From NCBI GenBank assembly GCA_002118135.1, contig BDIU01000181.1:1-25528 (forward strand): a stretch of DNA of 25,528 nucleotides, written 5' to 3'. Below are positions 1 through 13,300 of this stretch, in pieces. Numbering within the stretch: position 1 is the stretch's first letter; every line of letters starts with the position of its first letter. A program made the translations under genes and the position numbers. The notes below the pieces were generated by a model. It was not told where the DNA came from. It saw nothing but the letters and a program-made list of their open reading frames with translations, and did no database searches. The stretch comes from Trebouxia sp. TZW2008. Taxonomy: Eukaryota > Chlorophyta > Trebouxiophyceae > Trebouxiales > Trebouxiaceae.

Positions 1-1385
1 CACCCCCGCCACCCCGCCCCCCGCCAGCACCGCCCCCACCCCCCCCCCCGCCCCCACCACCACCGCCGCCCCCACCTTCACCACCACCTTATCCCCCACC
101 TCCATCAACCCCTTTACTGCCTCCGCCTTCGCCACCCACTTCCTCGCCACCAGCGCCACCTTCAACACCAAATCCACCACTGTCGCAACCTGGAGCTACC
201 TCATTGCCACCTCCGCCTTCTCTGCCTCCGCCTTCACCACCTCCTCCGCCTTCTCCGCCTCCACCATCACCTTCGCCACCACCTGCTCAAGCACAACATC
301 CACCTTCACCGCCACCATTGCCTCTCTCCCCGCCCCCACCACTGCCCAGCCCACCTGAAGCCTCACCACCTCCGCCGCCGTCTGCCTTTTCACAGCCATC
401 TCTGACTAGCCCTCCACCTCCCCCTGAACCCTCACAACCTCCACCACCTCCACCACCTCCTGCCCTTCAGCAGCCACCTCCGCCTCTGAGCAGCCCTCCA
501 CCACCCCAAGAGCCGCCCCCACCACAGGCTGTGTACCCTCCCCCAGGGGCCCCAAGTCCTCCCCAAGCCCCATTCCAGGGCCAAGAACAACCCTCGGCAT
601 CCCCACCTCCGCCAGAACAACCGCCACCTGCCACTTCCCTGGCAGGACCCCCACCGCCTATGGAACCTCCTCCGCCGCCACAGGAACCGCCACCACCAGC
701 ACAGGAGCCACCACCGCCAGCAGAGGAGCCCCCACCGCCTATGGGACTTCCCTCACCGCCACAGGATTCGCCACCACCAGCACAGGAGCCCCCACCGCCA
801 GCACAGGAGCCCCCACCGCCAGCAGAGACGCCCCCACCGCCTACGGAATCTTCCCCACCGCCACAGGAACCGCCACCACCAGCACAAGAGCCCCCATCAC
901 CAGCGGAGGAGCCCCCACCGCCAGCACAGGCCCCAGCACCGCTCCCATTGCCAGTGGAGCCCTTAGCGCCGCCTGCAGCAGTCCCAGAACCAGCACCAAC
1001 ACCTGCTGTTGCAGGGACACCAACCCAGCCTCCCCTCTTGTCAAGCCCTCCACCCACTCCTCCACCACCTCCCTTGTCAAGTCCTCCACCCCTTTCCTCA
1101 CCCCCTCCCCCCACATCACCTCCACCCGCCCCCTTGTCAAGTCCTCCACCCAATTCCTCACCCCCTCCCCCTACATCACCTCGTCCCCCACCCCTTACCC
1201 CAATGTCCCCACCTCCTCTGCCACCCATGTCTGCTGCTTCCCCTCCGCCCACAGGTGGTGTGACTCATCCAAGCCCACCTCCAAGCCCGCCCCCGCTCAG
1301 CCCACCCCCACCCCCTCCAGCCGTGACACCCATTGCTCAAGCTGCTGTGGTCACAATTTATCTGCTTGGCAAGCAGATCATGCAG
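1..1385 (+). CDS. Exon: Pro/Ser-rich extensin-like stalk and start of an Ig-like module
   Basis: The frame with codons starting at base 3 is open from the window edge and is dominated by PPPP, SPPPP and EPPPPAQ blocks. This resembles the hydroxyproline-rich segments of algal wall glycoproteins, so an extracellular, O-glycosylated rod is inferred. The last 20 or so codons change character (AAVVTIYLLGKQIMQ) and look like the first strand of an HYR/DUF5011-like module completed by the next exons. The donor at CAG|GTAAGC leaves phase 0. The frame runs on to a stop near 1514, but that part is intron. Confidence 0.7.
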
Positions 1386-4300
1386 GTAAGCATTCTGCAA
1401 TGCGCAGAAAGCAGCATGCGATCCTGTCAGAATACTGCAGTCTTTGATACTGCTGAGCTCAGCTTCCAGACAATTTTCCCAATTGCCTTCACATTGCCTC
1501 ATCTCCAGTGTTGAATCATTCTTTACCTGTACAGTCAGGGCCTGTTGTTCTCATGCAACACCATACGCAGTAGAAAATGCAGTATTCTAAAGGTGTAAGG
1601 TTGATTGGGTTTGTAGATTGGCATAGGCAGCGCCTACAAGGAGCCGGGGTACTTTGGCAGTACCACAGCTCTAGGGCAAAGCAGCCCAGTGACCATCACT
1701 GCAACAGGTGGGCACTTCACTATAAATCATCATGTATATGCATCCCGCTTTGACTTATTGTGTACTGCCCACAGCAATGCTGTCCTTCCCTGACAGTCTG
1801 TGATCCTGTGATGAACAGCAACATGGACAGCATATTCAGCAAACGTGAAGTGCTCAGCAACATGCCAGTCAAACAGGTTCTACTAGGTTTTCATCTTTCG
1901 GGGAGTCAATCCACACTCAAAACGCCAAGTTTTGCTTGACACTGGGCACTCCTGGTCAGCAGCTTACAGCACAGCTTCAGTCAGATTTCAGCTTGACACA
2001 GATGCAGCAGCCTCAGCAGCGCAACTGCAATGACTAGATTTTGTGCGAAATTGTGCGGCATATGCATTAGCTTAGGTGTGAGCGGTGTCGCAGATATTCT
2101 CATGCCTAAGCGACTTTTTTGTCTCGAACAGGTGCTACGCTTGACCCATGTCAATCATTTGTGTTGTCTGGCAATCAGCTCATGTCAAGCTTGTGATGGG
2201 TTGACCTAAGCCCAGGTCTTGCAACATTTCCCTAGACGATTTGCAAAACTTGATAAAGCTGAAAACAACATTGAAATGGGCGGAAAAGCAATGCGAAAAA
2301 CAAAATCAACAGCGTAAAATACTATTTGGGCAATGCAATTTGAATGCTGATGATGCAGGGGCTGGGAACATCGATACCAGTGCAGCGTCCACCACACCCT
2401 ATGTCATTCGCTACACAGCCCAAGATGCTCTGGGCAACACTGCTGTGCCTGCTGTCAGGCTTGTGACTGTGTACAATCAGTGCTCCCCAGAATCAGTCTG
2501 CTCTGGCAGTGGTGAGTGCTATGCCATCCTTGCCTTGTGTGCCATTGCCTTCACACTATATGCCAGCACAGCATGTCAGGCCAAACTACTTGACACGTTG
2601 TGTTGCCAATGTCACCATGACTACAGAACGCTGCCAGCAGGTCGGCGGGTTTCACTGCAGTCTTGAAAGCTTAGACACTGCATGCTTTGCTGATCAGCAC
2701 ATCTGGCTTGACACTTGGCAGCGAACATTCCTTCAGAAATTAGCCCTTCAAATCTGCATTCTCTTGCGTCAGACTGTCCACTACAGGTTGAGTTGCTGAC
2801 ATGATACTGCAGTCAGACCTTTTGAATAGGTAGTACTTTGACAGCATCTATACTGTACAGGCGCTTGTAGTGTATATGGCATCTGCTTGCCCACCGCCAC
2901 CACCACTGCAAACACAGCGCCCACCATCACCTTACTCACCACAGTTGCAGCCCCTGTGACCACCACTATCAAGCTGGGCTACAGCTACAAGGCCTGTGCA
3001 TCAGGGCAACAGCCCAGGGCAGGGACAGAATGCGAGCTGGGTGCCACAGCGTCTGACTCACAGAGTGGCAACCTCACTTCTTCAGTGCTGGTTTGCGCTC
3101 CTGCTGGCTGTACTACTGCCCTTTGCGCCTCTGGTAAGTGTCCTGTCCTCTGCTGTGAGTAAGATGAGCGTTGTGTGCATTGCAAACAGTCAGAGCTTAC
3201 CCAGATTGACTGAGGCTTCTAGCGCCTGCCTATTGTTGCTACTGACAGCTATTGCTGCCAGGAACAGATGCCTGTGTTTCTGCTGGCTGTATCTTTGCCC
3301 TGTGTGCCTCTGGTAAGCGTCACTTTGACCCTCCCTTTGACAATTTGGGTCACAGATCGGCATTCACTTGACCCTTCACTCTGTTTTGAGCAGCCTTCGC
3401 CCTGCCTTGAGCAAAAAGGCATAACGCACTGCAAGCAGCCAGTGCTTCCTCAGACTGAAAACAGCAGTCGGAGCCTGCTATAGTGAGCGCTACTAGCTGG
3501 TGCCTTCCAGCACTAAGCCAAAAGATTTTCCTTGTAGTGCCCTATAGCTAGAGTATGCAGAACAATGTCTTTGGCATCTTCTGCTCTGTGCGTTGATAAT
3601 TATGTGGTGCAAGCAGCAAGTTGATAGATATGCAACCACATCCAAGCACTTGGTGCACAAGAGGTCCTTTCTGTTCTATAGCTGCAATTGAATCTACAAA
3701 GCCTGCCATGCTAAGGCGAGTAGCTACCATTAAGCTGACTTTCTGATGGTGTACAGAGCACCTGTTCTACAAGCTGGGCTTGAGCCCATGTGGCCTCAAT
3801 ACAGAGTCAGCTGCGTTGGGGACAGCGCTCACCATTCCCTTCTCAGTGTATGACAATGGCTCGCCACGCCTTTCAGCCACTGTCAATCGCACTGTTCTGG
3901 TGGTGTCACCATGCCCGTCAGGTGCTCACTTGCTACATGCAGCCTCTTTTGAATTATAGCCTCCTTGTCCATGTGTTCCAGAAGGTCTGTACAACAGCAA
4001 CTAATGTGCTTGATAGCTCTTGCTGAGCAAGCCTGAGCTGAGCATTGGAAAAAGCACGACAACACCATTAATGTGCACACAAGCAGTGTGCAAGGCTGTC
4101 AGTTGCGGACTGCGTGCCTGCATCATGTTCAGTAACAACATATCATTGTTGCTGACATACTGTTCCTTTGACCAACATGCCCTGGTGCGGTCAACCTGAA
4201 CGGACATACATGATTCATTGCCAGAAGTTGTACAATCCTTGCACACAAGAACGAGGGCATGTTCTGGATTATGGCATCTGCCAAATCACTGAGCGACAGC

Positions 4301-7300
4301 CACTGTGCCATTGTGCAGGCCAGTTCTTCTGCAGTGGCAGCTGCTACAAGGTCAGCTGTGCAACACTGGCTGTGCTGCAAGCCAGAGGCGCTCCCTCTAT
4401 CCTGCTGTCCACAGAAGCCACCGCAATTTTGGGCTCTTCCCATGCACTGACGCTGACATACGCCACTCCTGTGGCCTTCAACCTTCTACCCTGCCCAAGC
4501 TCTGGTCAGTGCTGCTGAAGTCTTTTGTCATTGCGATGAGAACATTGGGCATGCTGCAAGGCATCAGCAATGCGCTTTAGGCAGGAAGTATCTTCCACTT
4601 ATGGTGTGTCTCATGACCAATGACAAACCAGCATCAGTGTTAGTGTGTCCAAGCTCTGGTCAGTGCTGCTACATTCTCTCTTTATTTCTGTTAGATCAGC
4701 GAGCATGCATCAAGGCTCTTAGCAAGCTGCTTGCAATGCATCCGTCGGGCAGAAATTGACTTTCACTGATGGCATGTGTCATGGCTTTTGACAGGATGAC
4801 TTGGGTGTTAGGCTACATTGACGTTTCACAGCAGCCAACACAGTGCCCAAGCTTATTTTCTTCCATCAAAATGCAATGCAACATCTGATTCCTGAGCTCC
4901 AGTGCCTACTCTGCAGAGAAGCAGACGAACTGCGCTGTATATGCTCTGGACAGCCTGGCTGATGACATCTCCAATGCCATTACATACACAATCACCACCC
5001 CTACATGCACCCCAGCATCAGTGGCTGATTTGACTTGCCCCCAGTGTGTGGTGCAGTACATGCAGCAAGGCCTGTGCCTGCCTGGCAGGTATGCCTGTTG
5101 TGTAACCGGCATGACAATCACGGCCAGGCATACCACGCTAGCGCAGTGCAATTGCTCAAGATAAACACACTTGCAGTGAGAAGCTTGCATCACGCGCACC
5201 TTTCACAACCAGACGTGCAGCAGCACAGTACACATTGCATCTGCAGAGAATGATGCATTTGCAGCAAACAGCCTGCACGTGCTCAGGTGATAGGCCATGA
5301 TGCAAGCATACATCACAGGTCAAGCTGGCACAAATGTAGCCACACCATATCTTCCACTTGATGTCAGGCATCATAACTTTCACCTGCCTGCCCATCAAGC
5401 TGTCACAAGGTTGACCATGCTGCGACAGTATCACATGCAAAGCCATAGCTTCTTGGTGTCTGCAGGTATCAGATCACATACAGCGCATCTGATGCCAGTG
5501 GGGCTGCAGCACCGCCTCTCACACTCACCATCACCATCGCTGAGGTTGGCTTGATCACAGGCAGCATCTTCTTCGTTAGTCAGGCCAGCAGCCAGGCAGA
5601 AGCCAAAGCACACGCAACGCAGCTATACACCTCAGGCACAGCTCCAAACTATGCCTTGACCAAGACTGCAGCCACTGTGTACCAGACGTGGCTTTCATCA
5701 GCAATCTTCGACTATGTCCAGACAATGACAGCAGCTCTGGGTACACAAGCAGCATTGGACGCTGCTGTGAATGTGTTGCAGCTTGGGCTTTTTGGGTCAG
5801 TTCTGGAGTCAGATGTCACAGTGGTGAATGCCACGATAGCTCAAAGCATCACAGACCTCTTGAACGTCAACAGCAGCGTCCCTCAGAACTATGCCTTGAA
5901 CGTCACACTGCAGGTTGCTGTGCTGACTGCTGACATGCTCACGTCAGTCTTTGTCAACGTGCTCAACACGAGCAACAGCAGGCGCAGATTGCTGCACAGC
6001 CCATCTGACATGCACGTCAGTCAGACAGACAGCATGCTGCTGCTGCCAACTGCTGCAGAGCTTACATCCACTGCAATTTTTCAAAGTGCAGCAGATGCTG
6101 ATGTCAGCAAAGCGCCATTTGCCTTCTCAGACGCTCCAGGGTCACTTCCAATGCAAGCAGACTGTCAGGTGGTTGAGCTCAAGTCAGCAAGCACTGCTAC
6201 TCTCGGCACAGCCCAGCAATCCTTCTCGAGCCTCCCTGAGTCACGGTCACTGCAGTCAGCGTCCCATCTCTCGCACTCTGCAGCGCAAGGCATGCAGCTG
6301 CAACCAAAGTCAGTGCCAAATTCCCTGCACTCTGCAATGCAAGGAAAGGGAATCCAAGCAACAGGGACGGAAGATGTTTTGCACCCCACAATGCAAGGGA
6401 TGAGAACCCAAGCAAGAAGAATGCAAGATGTCATCTCCTCACGCAGACTTCAGGCAGCCACAACAGGCTCAGGCTTTCCTCTCTCATCTCTGCTGAGTTT
6501 CAAGGTTCAGCTGCTGCTGTCTGCCTTTGTGACCACCTCAGGCTGCAGTACTGCCAGCCTGACCAGCCTATACTACGCTACTTCGGCTGTGCCACCAGAC
6601 TTGAGCAACCTGTGCAACACTGCTGGTGGGGCGCTTGATTTGGCCATGAACCAGGCCTTGCTGGCTAGCGCCAACAGCACTGTGCCGCTCCTGCAGGTCA
6701 GCAGTTTGTCTGCCACGCTGAAGGCTTCTTGTGTGTATGCTTACAGTCTGAATACTTGAGCACAAGCTAGTACGCTTTCTTCATTTCGCTATCAACTGTT
6801 CAGTGCATTCAGCTGCTGTTTTTGCAGCGTTACTCTGCTTCCATTGGACAATATTCACTCGCTTTGCATGGCACCTGTCTAGTTGAGTGTAGGCAGCTGA
6901 ATCATAGACTGCTGCCCATGATGTTGGCTTCTACTGCATCCAAGTCTCTCAAACAGCGTGCTTGACAAAGTCTGCGTGTGCCTTGACAGGTGTTGCAGCT
7001 ACAGTCAGCATCAGCAGCCAGCCAGAGCCAAGCGGTGGATTACCAGTCTGGCATTGAAGCCATGGTGCTTGCCATACTGCAGCAGAGCAATGTCAGCCAG
7101 CAGGTCGAGCTAGCTGTTGTGTCAAACCTGACTGTGCGCAACTCCCAGTCCTACTGGGTTCTGGAGGGTTTGAGGCTGAAGTCGTACAACGCCTATCTGG
7201 ATGATGCTCTGGTGGCGAACTCAAACTTGACCAACAAGATTGAGACTGCTCTGCTGAACTCAACACAGTCTACATCTGTCCTGCCGGTGAGCTTCTGTTT

Positions 7301-10300
7301 GATCACCAAGTGATGCATACCATTTGTGCAGTCTCTTTACTTGAATGTCTTGGACACTTGCTGCAAGCTTAGCAAGATGGAGCAAAGGCTTCATTTGTCA
7401 GCAACTAGCTGCTGTTGCTGCTTCTGCTGCTGCTGTATGATGCAATTGCCACTATGTCCAAGCGTCTGCTGTGCCATGCATCCAAGGCAATGGTTCTAGC
7501 CAACAGCAATGCATATTTGCTGCAAACCATGCTGGACACACTCTTGCAGCTATGTACTGACCACTACTATGCTCTGATGCACTAGGGCCGTAGCTGCATG
7601 TCTTGATGTACATCAGATGTATGCTGCTCACATCATTGTTATGACATCAGTCACTGCACATACTGGCAACTTGCAGGCGAGGGTGAGCATGTCAACCATT
7701 GCATTGCGGGCAGCTCTGATGGCTGATGCACAAGGCACAGCTGCCACGCTGGCTTCCCTCACCATCCTGCCTGGCTGCAACAGAACAGTGGACATGCAAT
7801 ATCAGTTTGTGGTGAGTCGACTTGATGTATGTGCTGCTGTGTAGTGAGCTGTCATCAGCACGATGGCACAATTGATATGCAGCATCAAAGTGTGGTGGGT
7901 CTGATGTACCTACGTCTAACATTGCTGCTTTTGCGCCTGCCGTAAGCATGATCTTTGTTGACGTCAGCACTGAACTACTGATCTGTTGGTACGGCATTTG
8001 ACGGTCTAAAGTCACCTCATGCCTGTATGATCAAACTTGACGCCTCACAGACAACTCCTTGTGACTGATCCACCTGACAATGCCACAACATCAACAGGCC
8101 TCATCAGAATCTGCTTGGCCATGGAGCCATTGCAACTGCCCAATAGCCCTCTTTCTTGCCCTCCAGACTCATGCTTGTGCTGGCAGCAGGGCCGGTGTGA
8201 GTCTCTGTGCATCTGTGAGCTGCTGCAACCCTTGATGACATGCAAACTTGCCAGAACTTACACACATAATTTGAGTGTCTGCAGAATTTAACATCAGGAA
8301 ACACGTGCTGCAGGTCACAAACGACACAGCCACAGAGACTGCAGAGACAGCACGCAAGCTGCTGTCTACCTCGGTAAGCTCCACCACGACCTTTCGATGC
8401 ATGCTGTTCACCTGTAAGTTGACTTCTGGTTTTCCCTTGGTGCAAAACACAGGTCTGACATATGGCTGCGCTTTGCAATGAAGGGCTCTGCCAACAGCGA
8501 TGCTTTGTTTGTATGCTAGTCTGCTGTGCTCATTAGCAGTCAATCCTACAGCATTTCAGCATGATTTGTATAGTTTTGTCCCCACAGCTTTTGCATCAGT
8601 GAGGTCGGGAGGCATCATTCATCAAAGCAGTCTTGCACTCAAGCTTGTCATCTTACTTCATGCCAAATGCTGTGGAAAGTATGACAGTGTTTGCAGTTAC
8701 AGCTATGGAAATATGTTAGGCTGGATGCTGTTGCTGTTACTGACTTGCTTGATGAGCGCAGGCATCAGACAGGTGGGAGGGGTATCTAGTTGCTGCTGCA
8801 GACACCAAAGTTCAAGGCACTGGCACCTTGGCACAGCAGCTGTTGCGCAAACGATATGTGGGCATCAAAGGCAGCAATAAGGTTGTGGGAGCCTTGGAAG
8901 TGCAACAGGTCTGCGCCCATCAGCTCTGCTTCCCTGCTGTGACTGTATCCTCTCTGCCTTCCTGTTGTCAGTGCACACATGGATTGATTGCGGTTTCAGT
9001 GACAACAGAACAGTAACAAACGGACGGTTTGCATACTAATGACTACCTCGTTAGACTGTCCATGTAAGCTTAGATGCTGGTGTTTTGGCTCCTCTGTAAG
9101 CTCTCAGAAAGGTGTTTGCAGCCGGCATATGCAGTGCGCTGTTCTTCATACGTTGGCAGGAGACACATACCGGCACACCCCAATTTGACTTAGCTGGTGA
9201 TCAACTGGCCATCGGGCGCTGTACATGTATGTTTCTGAGACATGGCAAAATCTGTAAGTCTACTGCCTTGCAAGCACTCACAGGCGCTCTCCTTGTGCCA
9301 AAGTTTCCACAACAGCAACATTCCGGCTCACACTGACTTGCCTCTGACTAGAGCACTTGCGTGGTCTGCAGACAATTGATGAGCCTGTATGGAAGAGTAG
9401 ACGCTTTGGCAAGCTGCTGCCACTGCCACCACCATTGCCAGGCCAAACAGATGAAGCAACAGGTGAGTAAGACTCAGCATGCACACAGATTGATGGTGTC
9501 AAGCTACAGAAAGGATTGTTAATAGGCATCTTGATGGGAGCCAAATGAGTAGATGCAGCCCGCATTAGTCAAGCTGTGTGGTAGCAGACATACTGTGTGC
9601 ACTCACCGCTAAACCATTGATATTACGCCAGATGCGTTCCATCCAGCAGTGTGTCAAACGGCAACACTGCACAAGTGGGTAGTAAGGTCACTTGCTTGCT
9701 TCAAGAGCAGGGAAGCAGCAGCAGCAAGCAGGCTTCCAGAAAGAGTGACTACAAGTTTTGCAGATTGTCAAAAAGCTGCGCTTGCTTCTTTGCATTCACT
9801 GGCACTTCACTATTTTTCCACATCATCCCTTTCTGTGGAAGTTTCTGATGAACTTGGCCGTCGCTCCAATCTTGCATGCGCTGCAAGTGACTCAGCTTGC
9901 TGTATCAAGTCAAAAAACAGTGGCAGAACTGTTGACAGAGTTGAATCTTTACAACAGGTGGAGGGACCGCATCCAGTCAACAGACCCCAGCAGGGGATGA
10001 TCCACCCCCTGCTGCAGTCTCTGGGATTGGTCTTGACCCTATTTTTCAGATTTGGTCAAATCTGTGGAGCCTTGCACAGTGCGGGCAAGAAAGCAAGTAC
10101 TACAACACGACCAAGGTGAGCTCTGTTTGTGTCTGTGAGTCTATAGCATGATCTATGGCATGATCTCTAGCATGATCTACAGTACGATCAAGCATGCATG
10201 TGTTGCAGAATAGCTGCATTGCCTGGACTATGCTCATGGTTATTGTGATTGCTGCCCACTCTATATCTGTCATGCTGTATCATGCAAACAATGCCAAAAG

Positions 10301-13300
10301 CTGTACGTGTTGAGCCAGGTCAGCGTACTGTCATGCTGGGACTTGTGTTGTGTTTCAGATGCAAATATGACACACCAATGTTTCGTGTTTGACTAGGCTG
10401 CAGCATGCACACAATGGCCCACTGCTAACGATATTGTTGATCCTTACGTATAGAGTGCAAGAGCCAAGCTGATGACAAGCGGAATTGTAGCAAATGGCTG
10501 CAGTGTCTGCTTGATTGTATACATTTTATAGTCCAGAGACCTGTGAAGATTCGTACATGCAGAAGGTCACTCATCTTTAGTTCTGAAGTGACTGCATGCA
10601 TGCATGCAGGTTCAGAGACCTGACCTGGTTAGAAGAACAGAATATAATGGTCACATGGCAGGACAACTAATGCCCCCTGCTGCTGCAGGGCTCACCCGAC
10701 GTGAACTCCGTGAGCACCCCTTACGGGTTCACCAGCACCCCCCTACCCCAGCACACCCCCTCCTATCCCCTTTTAGTCACCACCCAGATGTCGCGTGACA
10801 GGTCCATCAGTCAGCTCATCCTCACGTCAGATGGACAGTACCTCAGTTCAATCACGGGTGGCGCAAGTCTGCGGCTGGTGTCTTACAACGCTGATGCTCA
10901 GTCTCTGGCGTATGTGTGGTTTCCATTTCAGTGGCAGGCTGGTGGGGCTATTGTGGGGGGGCCACCTCAAATTTTGGCCCTGCCTGTGTGCAACATCATC
11001 ACACTCCTCCACCAGGTCAACTCTGTTCCTTTTTTGCCTTATTAGTTTTGCGGTAAATGTTCTATGTCAATCCTATACTAAGACAGACCTGCCAGTGTTG
11101 TGAACTACGCCTGGCTATGTTCTGATAGCCAGGCCTAGGAATTGTGCATGTCATCATGTACCCTGCTTACAACACAACCAATGCTCACATACTCTATTTT
11201 TGGCTGCTTATGCTACTTGAATGACACCTTGTGCTTCATGAAGCAGTGCTGCTGCGCCAGGCATCATAGCTCACATTGCTTGCTGTCATCACATTCTCAA
11301 CTCTAAAGACAATGCATCAATTTGGTGCTGCAGATGGAAAGGTGTTTTGCGGGATTCTTTGGTCTTGTTGGTGACAGTGGTCTTTGGCATCAATGTGTAC
11401 CAGCGAGTGCAGCATGTGGCACATGAAGACCACAGGCACTTATGGCTTGTTGTGTATGAGCGCACCAGCCTGTTGCTGGATGTCCTCATTCTGGCCCTCC
11501 AGATTTTCTGTAAGCGCTTCTTGACCTCATGCGTTTGTTGTTTACACACTGTCAAGCACTGGCAAAGACTCTTTGACTCTCAACTTTTGCGTTAGCCCTT
11601 TTGCCTTATGCATTTATTGCTTTCACTCTGTCAGGTGCTTGTGAGAACTATGTACTCCTCATGCCATGCAGTATTATGCAATTCTGCCTTGCAGTGCCTG
11701 CATACTCCAGGCAGTACAGTTGTATGGCACGCAATGCTGCTGGTGTTCTGTATGACACAAAACAGCATGGGGTGCAGGGGCTTTGCATTGCACGCCGTCG
11801 ACGCAGCTGATTTTATTGCATGCTACTGATTGTTGCTGATGGCATTTGCATCAAAACATGCCATCTGGCACTTGTTTGCATGCAACAACAATCTGATCTG
11901 TACTCTTGGCTATGTGAACTGGAACCCCTTCCCAATGCGTAGTGCATGGCAGTGAGAAAGAGATTTTCTGTGTCTGCAGGCATTATGGTCTTCATTACAT
12001 ATGCTTCTTTTCAGATTATCCAGCTAGGGAGTGCAACCCCCACTTACGATGTGTATGACTCTGACAACTATCCATTGGTACGTGATGCACAGTAGCACAG
12101 CCTCCCAACTTTGGCTTGATTACAATGCCAGCATTTGCATGCCTTGTGGCGATGTTTGTGGGTGGCATACATCCTTGCTGTGCCCAAGCAGCTACTCGCT
12201 ATCTCCATTGACGTCTTTGGACCTTCCCTTGCCCAAGACGAAAAAGCAGCCACTCACACAAAACATTCAATCCAGAACAATGCTAAGAATTCCGCATACA
12301 GTGACTGCATCTTGACATGTTGCTGCAGCTAACCAAACTGTGATTGCTTGTTTCAATTTGCAACTCATGCAAGCCGTTAATGGCTTTAACACATTGCACA
12401 GCGCTTTGCTGGCTGTAGGCCCGCTACCCTCTGATTCAAAGAGTGTCAGCCAGCTCAACAGATGCAACCAATGGGACAGCTACACAGGCTGGCGGCCCGG
12501 ACAGACACCTCCTGCAGGGCAACTACACAGGTGACTGTCTACCTGAATGCCAGGTGCTGTCAGTGTACAACTGCACAGTCGAATCACATCCAGACTGCAT
12601 GAGTCTGTATGACAATTTCTGTGGTGTCATCTGTAATGCAATTGTTGCTGGCGGTCGTGGATGTTTTGTCCGACGCCTTGTGCAGGCATGACCCTCTGGG
12701 CAACACTCAATCCTTGTACAGCCCAAAAGCTGCATCTACACATGATTACAAAGACCTGAATTGAGCTGGCCTTTCTGTGATGCCCAATGCATGATCAGAT
12801 GGCACAGCAATAGCCTCCCGCTGCCAAGTCTGCATCAACAAAGACAGAAGATAGCCAATGGGGTCATCAGTAGTTTGTACATTGCTATGCAGGTCTGCAG
12901 GGCTATGAGGATATGCTGCACAGTAGCAGTGTGTTATACAACCTGTTGATCACCTATGCCTTTGCGCAAGCCCTGGTCATCATCCTTATGCTGTGCAGCT
13001 TCATTCAGCGCTGGTGAGCCTTTCTGCTCAGTTCTGCTGATTTTGCATGCCCATTGGAGTCCATTCTTCACACTCATAGTCACAGCATGCTGCCAACTTG
13101 AGCTATGTGCTGTTGTATGTCAACGAATACATGAAATATTTCTAGCAATGTTGCTACGTGGCTTAAGTCCTGTCTTGGCAGGCAGGCTTGTTTTGAGCGT
13201 TATGGTCAGGTCATCTGATGTTCACACGCTTTGATGATGCTGTTACATGACACTGCACACACTGCCATGCCAAAGATATGATCCAATGCTGTGACAATAT

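Noticed and set aside
196..1263. Long minus-strand and off-frame open frames across the Pro-rich exon (for example 467-1252 minus, Gly-rich)
   Set aside because: They are the mirror of a CCN-rich repeat: absence of stops follows from composition, and the plus frame joins to downstream exons.
8696..8772. Hydrophobic frame (LGWMLLLLLTCLMSAG) as a possible S1 membrane span
   Set aside because: It lies just before an acceptor, is T-rich like a pyrimidine tract, has no clear acceptor of its own and would leave the next exon out of frame. It is kept as the main alternative in the S1 finding.
9649..10119. 156-codon plus-strand open frame
   Set aside because: It overlaps the TOP-like exon 9958-10115 in a different frame; the exon frame carries the family motifs (DPIF, YYNTT) and matching phases.
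12443..12691. Continuation of exon 20 beyond 12530 (GDCLPECQ and onward)
   Set aside because: Ending at 12530 in phase 1 joins exactly to 12893 and gives NYT-GLQGYEDML, which suits the family; the longer ends do not fit.
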